DNA of 64,000 nucleotides from Karalla daura (lineage: Eukaryota > Chordata > Actinopteri > Chaetodontiformes > Leiognathidae). Below, in pieces: positions 35,656-47,482 of this stretch (its first letter is position 1; every line of letters begins with the position of its first letter). The stretch is taken from contig CM055194.1 in the NCBI GenBank assembly GCA_029224185.1, positions 21,776,674 to 21,840,673 of the forward strand, read 5' to 3'. A program made the position numbers and the translations under genes. The notes under the pieces are model-generated. The model ran no database searches, was not told where the DNA came from, and saw nothing but the letters and a program-made list of their open reading frames with translations.

Positions 35656-37175
35656 TGTGTTCCAAAATAGCCCTGTTTAGATGATTACAAAGGGAAGACA
35701 TACTTCATATTTTCAAACAAGCTTTCATTTCTTAATATTAGCCGAGAGAGGCTTATTACGTGTAATGTGATGACAAGGCGAGCTCCGTAACAGTGACTGC
35801 GGGTTGATGGTGTGTAAACCTGCTTAAATGCAATAAAGAGCTGGACTGAAGTGCTAACGTAAGCCTCCGCTCCGCACACAAGAACTGGACCGCACATGGG
35901 AAAATGCTGCACGGTGAATGTGCTGGTTGTGAACTGAGCCTTTCTTATAAACTGTGACACCACAAATCATAAAGTAGTTAGTTAATGATGTGGCCTTGAG
36001 CAAATTCTTCCGAAGCAGAGGATCATTTTTATTACCACACACACTCACACACACTCACACACACTGAAATGTGGAGAAATCAATGTCGATGGTATACCCA
36101 AACACAGAAATAATGAGTCATCTGTAATCTATTGCCCAAGATTAAAAGCGTTTTGCAGCCATGTGTGAAAAAGTTACTTGTAAGAGGTTGTCACAAAGTC
36201 ACATCCACTCCTGTCTCAAAAGCCCAGGCATCAATATGTTCAACTCAGTAAAATCACTCTGTCAACAGAGAAAGTCAAGGGATGACAATGTTTCATCTGC
36301 AGGCACGATGCAGCAGTTTTGGACTTGGCCTTTAAGTTTGACACCGGAGAGTGACAGGAGGCCCAGCGGAGAGAGCGTCTTGTAAGTAGAAAGTCATGAA
36401 TTTTATCCCAGTGTGTCCAAGGCAGCTTTCCTGTCCTGCTGCTGAAGTGCCTGCAAAAACTAGGCATGACGCTGTGCAGAGAGCCCGTCTGGTCAAAACA
36501 ACTCTGCTTTGTTTAAAAAAAAAAAAAATTGAATATAATGGCATTAACGTACCACAGAATATAGAGTACAGTTGCAGGGACATCCTAATGATGTTGCCCT
36601 GAGGTAGAGACACGGCCTCCGGTGGCTCCAGCTGCTGCTCCCTGCTGTAAATCTAAAATGATTAGAGGGGCAGCAGCTAAGATTAGACTGTATTTCAAAG
36701 AGTATTACATGTCCAGACATAACATTCATTAATTAAACTCTTGTGTTCTCTTTGAAGTTAGATAATATCTTACAAAAGCAGTTTGGGGGACGAGAAGTGC
36801 AGCCCCTGCAATGTTCTTGGAGCAGTCTGTCCATCTCATAACTCACTGCTACTTTATCAGTGCAATCTATCATTGCACTGTATAAGATTAGACTTTTTTT
36901 TTTTTACCAAGATGGAGTTTCTACTTTTCTGAAGGAACAGCAAAAGGGGACTAGTGAAGCATTGAATCTCCCCGTGATAGGCAGGACTAAATTACAAGAC
37001 GTCACGCAGCCACTTTCTCACTTAGCTCTAATGGCGCCGAGCCACGCAGATAGCGTGGGGTTAATTTGATGCCTGTCACTGAGGCTTCTGCCTCGACCAC
37101 AAAGCAATGGAGATAAATTGACTTTAAGTTAGGCATCTAGAATTTGCCTTATTTAGATCCTAACATTTCCTCTTG

Positions 37176-37960
37176 TTAGCGTAGGGCTAGTAGCGGCCTA
37201 GTTAGCAACTACAATTCAGAGCCTCTTTGCAGAAACTGTGGCAAAATAAAACATGAGCTGATCCAAATAGAAATGGGTAATGTTAAATTCTGATCTGATT
37301 TGCCTTCGTTTGATCTTGGTTAAAATTTGCTCTATAGTTACATGGGCTCTATAGTTAGCATAGCGCTAGTAGCATCCTAGTTAGCAACTCCAATTCAGAG
37401 TCAATTCTACAGGAACTGTGACAAAATGAAACAAAAACAAAGAAAAGGAAAAGGAGACTGTCACTCTCTACTCTCAGTTCACAAAAGGAAGAACACAACT
37501 TCTCAAACCTGTTTCTGGTGCATTTCTGTTCCAGTGAAACAGAAACATGACAGACAACCTGTGTGGGACTCGCTAGCTACGTTTACATGGACGCTAATAT
37601 TCAGAATAAAGGGCTGATCCAAATAAAAAAGCATAATGTAAACACATACATTTTGAAGATTGTGATTTGATTTGCTTTGTTTCGGTCCTGGTTAATATTT
37701 CCTCTTAACAACATAGATACTACAATTAGCATAGCGCTAGCACTGTAGCATCCTATAGTTAGCAACTTAAATTCAGAATCTATTTACAGAAACCGTGACA
37801 ATAAAACAAAAAAAAAAGACAGAGGAGACTGTTGCTCTTTCGCATCACTTCACAAAAGGAAGAACACGTCTTCCCAAACCAGTCTCTGGTGCATTTCTGT
37901 TCCAGTGAAACAGAAACATGACAGACGACGACTCCCGACCTGTGCGGGCCTCGCTGTCTG
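37176..37960. repeat. Local tandem duplication, three partial copies (about 371-bp unit)
   Basis: The word 'ttagc..ag.gctag' followed by 'agc..cctag/atagttagcaact..aattcaga' recurs at 37176, 37355 and 37726. Copies 2 and 3 are 371 bp apart and share further words (cacaaaaggaagaacac, then ctggtgcatttctgttccag at about 37518 and 37888). Copy 1 lacks about 190 bp of the unit and so lies only 179 bp before copy 2. A 'gtttacatggac' word at about 37580 recalls ends of fish DNA transposons, so the unit may have a transposon origin. Confidence 0.85.
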
Positions 37961-38075
37961 GGCTGGAGACCTCCTCCGGTGACAGACTCCTCCACCCAGA
38001 GTATGTGAAGCAGGGAAATCACAGGCCCTTTCTCCCAGCTGCTACTGCTGCTGGAAGTCTACAAAACCCAGTGAA

Positions 38076-38076
<1 letters not shown>

Positions 38077-38129
<53 letters not shown>
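38077..38129. repeat. (CA)n microsatellite
   Basis: About 26 uninterrupted CA units. Confidence 0.97.
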
Positions 38130-38132
<3 letters not shown>

Positions 38133-38814
38133 GACAGACAATTTCATGTTGTCATTGAGCAACATCAGTTATCTCACTCTCACTCTTACTTCACATTAAC
38201 TGTGCAATATATTTCATCACTTGGAACTTTTTCTCACACCTGTGTTGGCACTTTCTCACCAGGTATTTCTACAACTATGGTTTCTAATGCATGCCCGCTC
38301 GCTATTTATAGTACGTTATCCTGTTTCTGCTGCAGCAAGGTAAATTTACCCGCCATGGAATTAAAAAAAAGAAGATATCTTATCTTATGTTATTGTTTGT
38401 ATTAGAGGTTTTATTGAAGGATTCAAAGTGCAGGAAAAAATAACCCAACGAAAGAAACAAACTAAAAACAGGCTTTAAACTTCATACCAAAATGGGATCT
38501 AACAAAAGTCCAAAAACCAGAAGAATGAATAATTTATGCAGGAGCACAGACACAGGGAAACAAGCAAGAAACACAATAGTAGCGAAACAGGCAACACAAC
38601 AGATGACCTCCACAAAGACTTAAATAGAGACTCATCCAATCAAAAAAACAAAAAGGCTTGAGTGGTAAAGACACTTGGGGCGAAGCTCTTGATTTGGTCA
38701 TGAGATGTTAGGTGGTGATCACAAGAACATCACAGATATTCTCGACTCTAGACTGTGAGCTAGCTCTAAGCTACTCTGATCAAAACAGCATGGCTGTTCA
38801 TAACTAAAACAGTA

Positions 38815-39015
38815 GATGTGGTCTGTGTTTTTGGACCAGTCCAGCTGGATGTCTAGCAGCAGGCTGAGGTACCTGTAGCTGCTCACAGTCTCTCAACCTG
38901 GACTGGACAGGGCAATGGTCTGGACTTCCCAGAGTGTATGACCAGTTCTGTGGACTTGGATGTGTTGTAGTGGCATAGACGAGCAAGTCCTCCTTCCAGG
39001 ACACTGTCCTGTGGT
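38815..39015 (-). mobile_element. Possible LINE (non-LTR retrotransposon) fragment
   Basis: A minus-strand frame reads NTSKSTELVIHSGKSRP around 38940, and a further segment LLDIQLDWSKNTD about 38830-38860 lies in a different frame. Both resemble the region after the catalytic core of fish L2/CR1/Rex-type reverse transcriptases (usually N-x-S-K-T-K-E-L-V-x-D-F, then L-D-x-x-L-D-W). The frames are broken, so it is a dead remnant. Identification is by memory of the motif pattern only. Confidence 0.45.
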
Positions 39016-40294
39016 ACACATAAGAGGGATTACTTTGTATCGCTCCAGCTGGTTTACAAGGTCATGTTATTTTCTCAGGGCTGAGGAGAATGAAATTGCA
39101 ATCCTCTGTATGTGTAGAGGATGTAGCTGATTGACAGTAACGTGACTTTATATCCTTTGAATCCCTTGAATCCTCCTGGAGATGCTCCGCGACCCCGATC
39201 TGGAAAAAGTAAGTGAAAACAAATGAACAAATGAGACAGGTGAGCACAGGAAAAAAAGGAGCAAAACGGACTTTCACATGTGAGTGAAATATCTGTGTGT
39301 AATGTGGAATGAATGACCGTAACAGCTACTGGCAGCAACATGACGAAATAGGCCACTTTAGAGGATATTATTTCTATAAGCACTTTGCACTTTGAGCGAT
39401 CCTCGCGGCTCTGTCAGCCCCGTACATACTTGTTATCGAGGCAATTTCTGTGCAGCCATTTTGTCAGGGAGATGGTGTCCACATTCCTAATCCTGCCTAC
39501 AAATCTCATGTCGGCTCAGTGGTTTCTCCCGACCACGACAACAGCCCTTCCAACGTGCCCAACGCCAGACCTTATTTAAATTGCTGAACAATCTCGCAGA
39601 TGGATATCTCAAATCCTGGGCACACAGACTCACAAGATCTGACCGTCTGACTCTGACAGCAGCGGGAAAACTCGCAAGAGCTCCATGAGACGAGAGCAGA
39701 TGTGGCACGACGGCATTAATCATAGGTCACGTAGGTGCTGCCACCTCAGCACAAAACAAGCCATCTTTCAAGGCAGCAATCGCCGCTCCTTCCTCCGGCC
39801 AAGGTGCTGATGTTTGCCTGTGTTTCTCATATTTTCCCTCTGGGCTTATTTGTTTGTTTAAACTAGTCTGCAGCAATTCAGACTTTCCAGCACATTGAGC
39901 CAGGATATGGCAGAGAGGCAGAATGGCCGACTGGCATCGCGCCTTCATTTTCAGCGACTGAGACCAAACATTCACTGAAACACCACGCCGGGCGGTTTCG
40001 GTGTGTGCAATTAATCCTGCTCTGTTACACACTGCCATGTTAGAGGGCAGAAACAATGTCACACATAGTTTGAATAATGTGGCCTTGGTTGTAGGGAGAA
40101 AATGCTTCTGAATTGAGATTTTCCAATCATTACTGTAAATTGGGACCCTCGAGATGCCGTGCCAAGCCGTTTAACTTTCTTGTTTTCAGTGCGATTTCGC
40201 TGAAAAGAGGCTATCTTGTTCCGGAATGAGAGATCTGCTCTTTAAAGGTAATTATCAGTGTTTGGAGGATTGCTTTTATAATGCTTTCCACTAC

Positions 40295-41050
40295 TACGGC
40301 GGCCGCCAAGGGCAAATACAGAAATGATGTAAAACCAAAAACACACAAACATTTAAAACAAATTTAACAGAAAAATACTGTAACTGAGAGACTCTGCAAT
40401 CACAGAAACAAATTGCGGGATCAAAAACATACAAACCCACGAAACAAATGCAAAAGAATAATGCTGCCAATATCAAAAACACACAAAGGCGTAAACAAAT
40501 GCTAGAGAAAGATAATTCATAATCACTCAAAATATGGTCCAACTGTGGTCTAGTGGTTAAAGACCTGGATTTGTAACCTTAAAGGTCACAGGTTCAAGTT
40601 CTCCACCATGATGCGGTGGTCCCCCAGGCCTCTAGGGGGCCCCAACCCGAGAGATGGACTAGTCCTATGGTACCAGACCTTTCTTATACGGCAACCGAGA
40701 CATTGCTTATACATCCATGATGTTTAGACCAAGGACATGAGTAGGATGCTCTGGATAAAGTCTGGGTAGCATGTGGACTACAACAGTTTTCAGTAATGCG
40801 CAGCTTTTCTCTCTTGCTTTTTTCTGGGTTTTGTGTGTTTTGGGGTTTTTTTGGTATTTGCAGCATTTTTATTTGTCTTGTGGGTTTGTATGTTTTTGAT
40901 TTGGCATCGTTTCTGTGACCACAGCATTTCTCAGTTGCAGAACCTTTCTGTTGCATCTGTTTCGTGTATTTGCGTAGTTTTGGTTTTGTATCATTTCTGT
41001 GTTTGCAGCGTTTGGCGGTTGAAGCGCATTTGTCCTTGTCAGCCACCGTA
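40295..41050. mobile_element. Long-TIR foldback element (non-autonomous DNA transposon)
   Basis: Arm 1 (40295-about 40530) and the reverse complement of arm 2 (about 40783-41050) align over roughly 230 bp, both beginning TACGG(C/T)GGC and continuing through cagaaatgat, aaaacca, 'tcaaaaacatacaaaccca' and 'gagagaaa'-like words. Arm 2 has an extra stretch of about 25 bp near its outer end. Flanking hexamers CACTAC (40289-40294) and CACTGC (41051-41056) could be a target-site duplication with one mismatch. There is no transposase frame. The loop holds a SINE-like insertion. Confidence 0.75.
40536..40780 (+). mobile_element. tRNA-derived SINE in the loop of the foldback element
   Basis: The head has an A-box-like 'gtggtctagtgg' (40549-40560) and a B-box-like 'ggttcaagttc' (about 40591-40601), the spacing of a tRNA gene. 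Near the 3' side is 'gctctggataaagtctg', the usual 3' word of a common fish tRNA-SINE group. It does not fold into an intact tRNA, so it is a SINE rather than a tRNA gene. Confidence 0.6.
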
Positions 41051-41059
41051 CACTGCAGA

Positions 41060-41145
41060 CTAGGGGTGGAACGGTTCACAGTATCCACGGACGGTTTTGT
41101 TATCATGGGTTTCGGTTCAGTTCGGGATTGGTTCAGGTTCAGGCA
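41060..41145 (+). mobile_element. Possible hAT-type terminal fragment
   Basis: The sequence 'taggggtggaacggttcac' followed by repeated 'acggttt' and 'ttcggttcagttcgg' words has the look of the end of a widespread fish hAT-like element. No matching opposite end was found. It starts ten bases from the right end of the foldback element. Confidence 0.4.
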
Positions 41146-41689
41146 GTCTGACATGGATGTATATAAAAACAGAGGTTAAACTCTGCCCAGACACTGATCA
41201 GTCTATTAGACTACAGAGTGATCAGGATGCTTTCATTTACTAAAACCATTCAATCACTGCGACAGATTACATAAAAACATGCCTTATGCTGCTATTCATG
41301 ATTCTCAGTTATGCACAATATCTTAAGACTGGGGTTCACAAGACTGGAGATCATACTTTTAATGACTGCACATGATGTCTACAGGATTTGTCAAACAAAC
41401 CAACTACAGCCAACTGAATGCATCATCAAACACGTGTGCAAACTCAGCTACAGTTTAATGGTAAACACATATGGCTCTTTGTTGTCGACTGCATCCAGAG
41501 TTGGCTCAAACTTCTGGGTGACAGCGACTGAGCTCGGGTCTGTTCCTCTCTCTCACACACTACCAGATCTCTGTGCTGACCGGTCCTGACTGGAGCAGAC
41601 TCGGCCTAACTGTGAATCGTGGGTAAAGTAAAGAAAGCTTGTAGCGTGCCCCCAGCTTAAGGCTGAGCCGAGCCACCCTGTGGAGAAAA

Positions 41690-41800
41690 CTCGTTTCAGC
41701 CTCTCGTACTCACGATCTCATTCTTTCGGTCACTACCCACAGCTCGGGACCGTAGGAGAACATCAGACAGGCTGGAAGCAGAGCTCCTTTTTAGTGTCAC
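41690..41800 (-). mobile_element. Possible LINE fragment
   Basis: The words 'tctttcggtcactacccac' and 'agctcgggaccgtagg' resemble a segment common in fish genomes that derives from the 3' part of a non-LTR retrotransposon. It is short and degraded, and identification is from memory. Confidence 0.35.
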
Positions 41801-42350
41801 ATTGACTCGTTTTCATGTTGGACTTCAGCATTTTTCACTTTAAATATCTATCAGTTTATTTTTTCCAAACAGCACACGAGAGTCAAAATCACTTTCACTG
41901 TAAAAGTGAAAAACCTGAGAATCAGAATGTCGCTTTGAAAGTCCCAGTTATTAAAGTTATGAAAGCTGTAACTCATGTTCCTCGGGCCTGAAGTCTATGA
42001 GTCTCTACACAAGAATTTTGTTTGCCGGGGCTTCAATAAACGGCCGTTTTTGTTGACGATGAAACTTGACAGTTGTGTAATTTATTCACATGTAAGGGTA
42101 AATATTTTTGCAGTGTCACGCTCCCGTCCTGACCATCTTCGTATTTTGATATCGAACCGCACGCTGCCAGAGCGGAAAGATTGAGAGATGAGGCCGGTGA
42201 CAGAGCGGAGGGAGACAGACAGCCTGGCTGCCTGTCTTTGACTTTTTCCAGGGTGGGCTGAAGACAGTGCCAGCGGGGATGCCATGCATGGTGCTGTGTC
42301 GGGAAAAGAGGCCTACGCAAGAAACCGGTGGGAGGGAGGGAACGTGGAAA

Positions 42351-42386
42351 CACACACACACACACACACACACATACACACATATA
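42351..42386. repeat. (CA)n microsatellite
   Basis: CA run with two TA variants. Confidence 0.9.
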
Positions 42387-43864
42387 CGAGCGTTTCACGA
42401 AACACGGGGCATGAACCCAACATTTGCAAGTATGTGCACGCACGAACCGATGGCAGACGACGTTTTGCAGAGCGCACAGGGATTTCATTAGACAGCCGGC
42501 AACAAACCAAACACTTGTACAAAGACTCGCACACATGCATAACCTATGCAAATGAGCTCGAGAGGCTCCATGGCATGTGGCAGATACCCAGTTCCCCTGC
42601 CCACATCCTGTTTCCAGACCGAACCAGAGCTCTCGCCTCTTCACTCAGGGGCAGCAGATGAAAAATTACTCTGATGGACGAATGTGGATCGTTTCTGGTT
42701 TTCTGTCCTTAAACGAAAAAGCAAAACAAAACGCAGAGCTCTCCCCACTCTCCTCCATCATTGCATGAAGGCGTGTCAGCCTGGCAGCTGGTGAGGTTCT
42801 AGGAGCTTTGGGTAATTTTTTTCTGCGTTTTTTTCCCCGTACAGCAGAGGTGAGAGTCCTTCATTCAGTGTGTTGCTCGAGGGCACTTCTAACATGGCAG
42901 AGGCTGCTTGCCGAGACAGAGCTTGAACTGTATGATACAGCCGGAGGCGGCTTCTCCTGCCGAGCAGCCGTAGCATACAGCAGGTCCAGTTCGTTTTTCT
43001 CTTTTCTCTGTTCTCTCTCTCTTTTCTCGTCTGTGGCATCAGTAACTTGGGTGACCGCTTGAACGACCTCTCCCTGCAGCTGCCCTCAATTGTTGGCCAG
43101 ATATAGCGCGAGAGAACCAGTCAATACACACTCGCGCAGGCATGCTAAATGACTCTTTTGAATGAAAATAGACACATGTGTTCCCCAAAGCTCAGGGGCT
43201 TTTTCGCTGTAAGCTGTTAAACAGGAGGGATTGTGTGCGGTTCATGCCGCCTGGAGGGTTTTCTGTTCGAGTTCTCACTCTCTTCTCTCCCATACTTCTC
43301 AAGACCAGAGGCGTCTCCAGCTCGGCTCAGATCGGACTGCACGGCCACATGTGGGTCCTTTCTCCAACCCGTTTGGTGCAAAGAATCTCTTACGTGTCCT
43401 GTTTTATTTACTCTGCTGTTTTCCACACGCGTCTCTCAGACTCGACATTTGAAACAAGAAGCACAGGTGTCAGTAACTAAGGTTTGTGTTGGGTAACGCT
43501 GTGACTTTGTGTATTACGAATGACACAAATTTTAGCTATTGAGAAGGAACAATGTGATGACACGGACGCTCAGTGTGCACAGAGACTGAGAAGGGAAGTG
43601 AATTAATCACAGACGAGACTTCCAAAGGCCTTACCGCCCTTAATCAAGTACTGTAGATTTCAGCAAGATAACCAGTATCACACTACTGGTTACAAAACCT
43701 ATGCCCTGAAATGTAATTTATTACGTGATATGTTAGATTACTCAATATAAGTAACCTTTTTATGTATTAACATAGATTTGTCAGCAGAAAATAACTCGCT
43801 CTATCTCACTTCACTGTAACCAACTGTGTTGCTCAGGTCTATTGGAGTCTATTGGAGGAATCCA

Positions 43865-44042
43865 ATAATCTCAGGGTGAAGACACACCACTCACACTTTA
43901 GAGTCAGTGTTTTTGGACTGTGAGAGTATTAGAAAGGGGGAACATGCAAACTCTACATAGACATGTCCTCAGTCCAACCAGGGGGTTGAACACAGGTCTT
44001 TCTTTCTGTGAGGTGACAACCACTCGTTTACCATATCGCCCT
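43865..44042 (-). repeat. V-SINE (Mermaid/DANA-like), 5' two thirds
   Basis: On the minus strand: head 'gggcgatatggtaaacgagt', 'cacctcacagaaagaaagac', 'ttcaaccccctggttgg', then 'tgtagagtttgcatgttcc', the V-SINE central hallmark (43941-43959). The GGAT tail is missing. Confidence 0.75.
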
Positions 44043-44182
44043 GAAAGTCAGTCACCATCTGGAAATCAAAGCGGCCAACTTGGAAAGGCAGAAGGATGAA
44101 GCGGCAGGACGTCAGGTGTTCCAGAAAGGTCAGACTCACACGACAAAGTAGAGAAAGAGGCTTGGATGGATGCAGGGAGGAA

Positions 44183-44209
44183 AACACACACACACACACA
44201 CATATATAT
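44183..44209. repeat. (CA)n-(TA)n microsatellite
   Basis: CA run passing into TATATATA. Confidence 0.9.
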
Positions 44210-44411
44210 GAGATGGCTGCGTGGCTCTTCTCAGTGGCCCTGCCTGTGTGAGGGGCTCAAGGAGAAAATCTCCAGGGACTAAGTGAACTCTTCTCTCCTC
44301 TGCCGCCACATCTGGATGACACACCACCGCCCGGCATCAAAGGCAGGGACCCAGCGGACAGCCAGACAGGTGGTGGGGCAGCATGACGAGGACACACACA
44401 CACACAGGCTC

Positions 44412-44437
44412 TATTCTGTATATATGTATACAGAATA
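44412..44437. other. Perfect 11-bp hairpin, 4-nt loop
   Basis: tattctgtata and tatacagaata are exact reverse complements around 'tatg'. Confidence 0.85.
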
Positions 44438-45264
44438 CAATACACACACATACCTACACAGACAGGATGGAAAACACATGCACAGATGTTTACAGATGTG
44501 CACATGTACACAGGCCTATGCACACCTGTTTTTCATATAACAGCCGAGCATGGACACTAAAACTCTGTAGTAAAACTTTAAAGATCTTTAGTAACCAGAC
44601 TTTTTTCTTTTCTTTTTCTTTTTTTTACCCATGGTTGTAGCACCAGCGCTCTGTGGTTCTCTGTTAGGTTTTTTTTTAACTTAATTTGAGAGAAATTAAA
44701 TCAAACAAGTCTACAATGCAAGATGAACCGCAACTGAAGAAAGACTACAGAGACCATAGAGAAATGCACATTTTGATATCCTGTCAGACCAACACCAATG
44801 TTTGCTAATGTTTCTGTGAGAGGTTCATGTACATCTAGTTCATCCCATGAAACGATAGCCTAGCATTTAGTTTTTAATGAGGTATGAGTATGAATGGAAA
44901 ACATTATGAGGTCCTGCAGAGGTTCAAATTAACATCCTTGGAGGATCTACAAAGACCAAGCAATATCACCCAGAAGGATCTCTGTTTCCTCCCATTCCAG
45001 TGAACTCGGTTTGCTAAAACCAGAGCGTTATGATTCATATCTCACTCTGGATTTGTACAGGATCTTTTCCGCTCCAGGGGTGACATTATTATATATCCTG
45101 TAACCTGCCCGTTTTCTGTTTTCCTTAATCTATCACGTCAGCACTTGGACATTGCGCAGGCTTAACTCATCATTGCCGCCACGGCCGCTGGAAACTCCCT
45201 GGGGCCCATGTTGGTCCGAGCACCCGGTCGGGCTGGTTTGGAGCGGAGTGTCTCCCCCACCCAC

Positions 45265-45457
45265 CGCCGGGGGGGGGGGGGGACGTCACCCAGCCCCCCC
45301 CCCATTACTCCTCTGCCTGCCGCCGGTGATGGATGATGTGTGAGGGATGATGAATCGTCTGCTGTCAGGTCCTCAACACATCCTCATCTGGGATTCAGCC
45401 ATAAGGAGAGAGGAACCTCTCCGTCGGCCTGCATAGGAGCCCCCCCCCAACCCCCCC

Positions 45458-45489
<32 letters not shown>
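45265..45489. repeat. G14 and C10 homopolymers and (CA)n
   Basis: G run at 45269-45282, C run at 45294-45303, C-rich runs near 45440-45458, then CA to 45489. The G and C runs are 11 nt apart and can pair as a hairpin. Confidence 0.85.
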
Positions 45490-45493
<4 letters not shown>

Positions 45494-46360
45494 ACTATTA
45501 GCACGCAGGGTGAATTGTGCGAGCGTGTGCAGTGGCTCCTGTCATGACATATTGTAAGGTAATGATGTGGTTAAGTGAGAGAACTACTGTGAGATTATTA
45601 TCCTTTATGTTGAACAGAAATCGGTACAAATTCAAGGTTATGAGACTTTTTAAAAGCTGAAAAAAGAAAAAAAAGCACATTAAACTACACCATCTACCAC
45701 CATTTAACCTCCCCTCGTAGTCTGCGAGTCTTAAAGCTTCACGGTAGCAGACGAGACTCATTTTATGAAGTTGTTTTTATTGCTGTGGCTGGTTCTGAGA
45801 AAAAAAAGTGGGAAAGTCTTAGTTTTCTACTCTCTTCTGCAAAAACGTCAACATGGAATAGCATCTCAAAACAATTTCTCACTGTTTCGACAGGCTGCTG
45901 CAATAGCACCGGAGCTCGGCTGTCTGCTCAGCATCTCACTTCTATGGAGTCGTAACTTCAACATGTCTCTCGTCTCATCTCGTCTCATCATGGGGTCCAA
46001 GTGGCCGGGGCAGACAGTTTCAGTAAAGAAGAGTGAGTTCAGGACAAAGTGTTCACAGCAGTGAGAACAATCGAGCATAATCGGGCTGAGATCGAGCTGA
46101 AAACATTATCGTTCACTGCAGCTTTGATATAGAGTCGATTTTAACCTCTTCAGCTTTGCTGTCTGCTTGTTTCATTGATTTTAAATAGCATTTTAATGTT
46201 TCATTGGTTTTATATTGTGTTTGAACGTCTTTCGTTTATCTTTTAATCGATTTTCTAACGTTTCCTTGCCTATGAATTGCCTTGTGCAAGAATGGTGCTA
46301 TACTAATAAACCTGACTCGACTTGCCTTTAGTTTGGTAATGTACCTGGAAAAGAAAAGGA

Positions 46361-46751
46361 GGGTGTCATGGTGGAGATCGCCTCAAAGTGAAGGTCCTGG
46401 GTTCGACTGCGGGTCTGTCTATGTGGAGTTTGTGTGTTTCATGTTGTGGGTATTCCCCAGATTTCCTCCCACAGTCCATAAACAAGAATGTTTAGGTCGA
46501 CTGGAGAATCTAGATTACCACTAGGTCTGAATGAGGGAGTGAATGGTGCGTGTGTGTGTTTCCGAGATGAACTGGAAACCAGTCCAGGATGTATTACCTG
46601 CATTCACTGTATGTGTGCTGGAGGCCAGCAGACCCCCACCAGACACCACTGAGGTACGAAGCAAATAAAGTGATGGATGGATGGATGGATGGATGGATGG
46701 ATGGATGGATGGATGGATGGATGGATGGATGGATGGATGGATGGATGGATG
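46361..46751 (+). repeat. V-SINE (Mermaid/DANA-like), full length with (GGAT)n tail
   Basis: All parts are in order: head (gggtgtcatggtggagatcg), B-box-like 'gggttcgactgcggg', central domain (tatgtggagtttgtgtgttt and 'tttcctcccacagtcc'), 'gatgaactggaaaccagtcc', 'tgctggaggccagcagaccc', and an 80-bp run of about 20 GGAT units (46672-46751). This is the most complete copy in the window. Confidence 0.88.
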
Positions 46752-47322
46752 TAGTGTCTATTGACCAAAAACCTGAGGTGTTCAGAAACACTTTCTTTGC
46801 ATGTTTTTCTTGTTGTTTTCTCCTGGTGTTGTTTTCTCCTTCTTGGGGCTCGCTGTGCTGTGAGCGAGCGAGTGGAGCTGTTTTCAGAAATATCAAAAGG
46901 AAAACAGTGGGGATCTACATCGATTTTTCCCAAACCCTTCTGTGTTGAAAACACTTTCAGCTCACTTCAGAATAAATGTCTCACGAGTTATTATATATAA
47001 CACGAGCGGCGATTCATTCACACAGCACATCAGCTCCGGTTTTTGCTGTTTCAAGTTCACACTCTTTGCTTTCTTCGCTCATTTCATCACATTCTCTTCA
47101 TTTCCTGTGTTCAGCAAGCAGATGGATCTGCGTTTTGGGTTAAGGCCTGAGCGTTATCTGTGCTGAGTGAGAGAACAGCTTCCTGGTAGCTTCAAAGCCA
47201 GCAGATTTTGAGCTTCTTCAGACCAAAGAGCAGCCTCTCCCCGCCACTGCGCGTACAGTTTTCTCACTGAGGTGGTAGGACTGGCTTTATGAGAATCAGC
47301 AGCACAGATGTTTCGTATTTTG

Positions 47323-47325
<3 letters not shown>

Positions 47326-47360
<35 letters not shown>

Positions 47361-47447
47361 AGGTTAACGCCCCGTGCTGATATCACGTATGCAGCTCGAT
47401 CGATACGATGCAGGTCAGTGCTGAGATATCCAGAAAAGAGAGAGACG

Positions 47448-47480
<33 letters not shown>
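47326..47480. repeat. Two (GA)n tracts
   Basis: GA runs at 47326-47359 and 47450-47480, separated by unique sequence. Confidence 0.9.

Positions 47481-47482
<2 letters not shown>

Larger units (their letters stand above)
35656..40294. other. Intergenic stretch without a supported gene
   Basis: It holds a local tandem duplication (37176-37960), a CA tract, and a degraded LINE-like fragment on the minus strand near 38.9 kb. The remainder appears unique and non-coding. Confidence 0.6.
41801..46360. other. Intergenic stretch without a supported gene
   Basis: CA microsatellites, one minus-strand V-SINE, a perfect 11-bp hairpin at 44412-44437 and G/C homopolymer runs. No coding frame has recognisable similarity. 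Confidence 0.6.

Noticed and set aside
40536..40610. A tRNA gene
   Set aside because: A- and B-box words are present, but the acceptor stem does not close and a SINE-type 3' word follows, so it is a SINE head.
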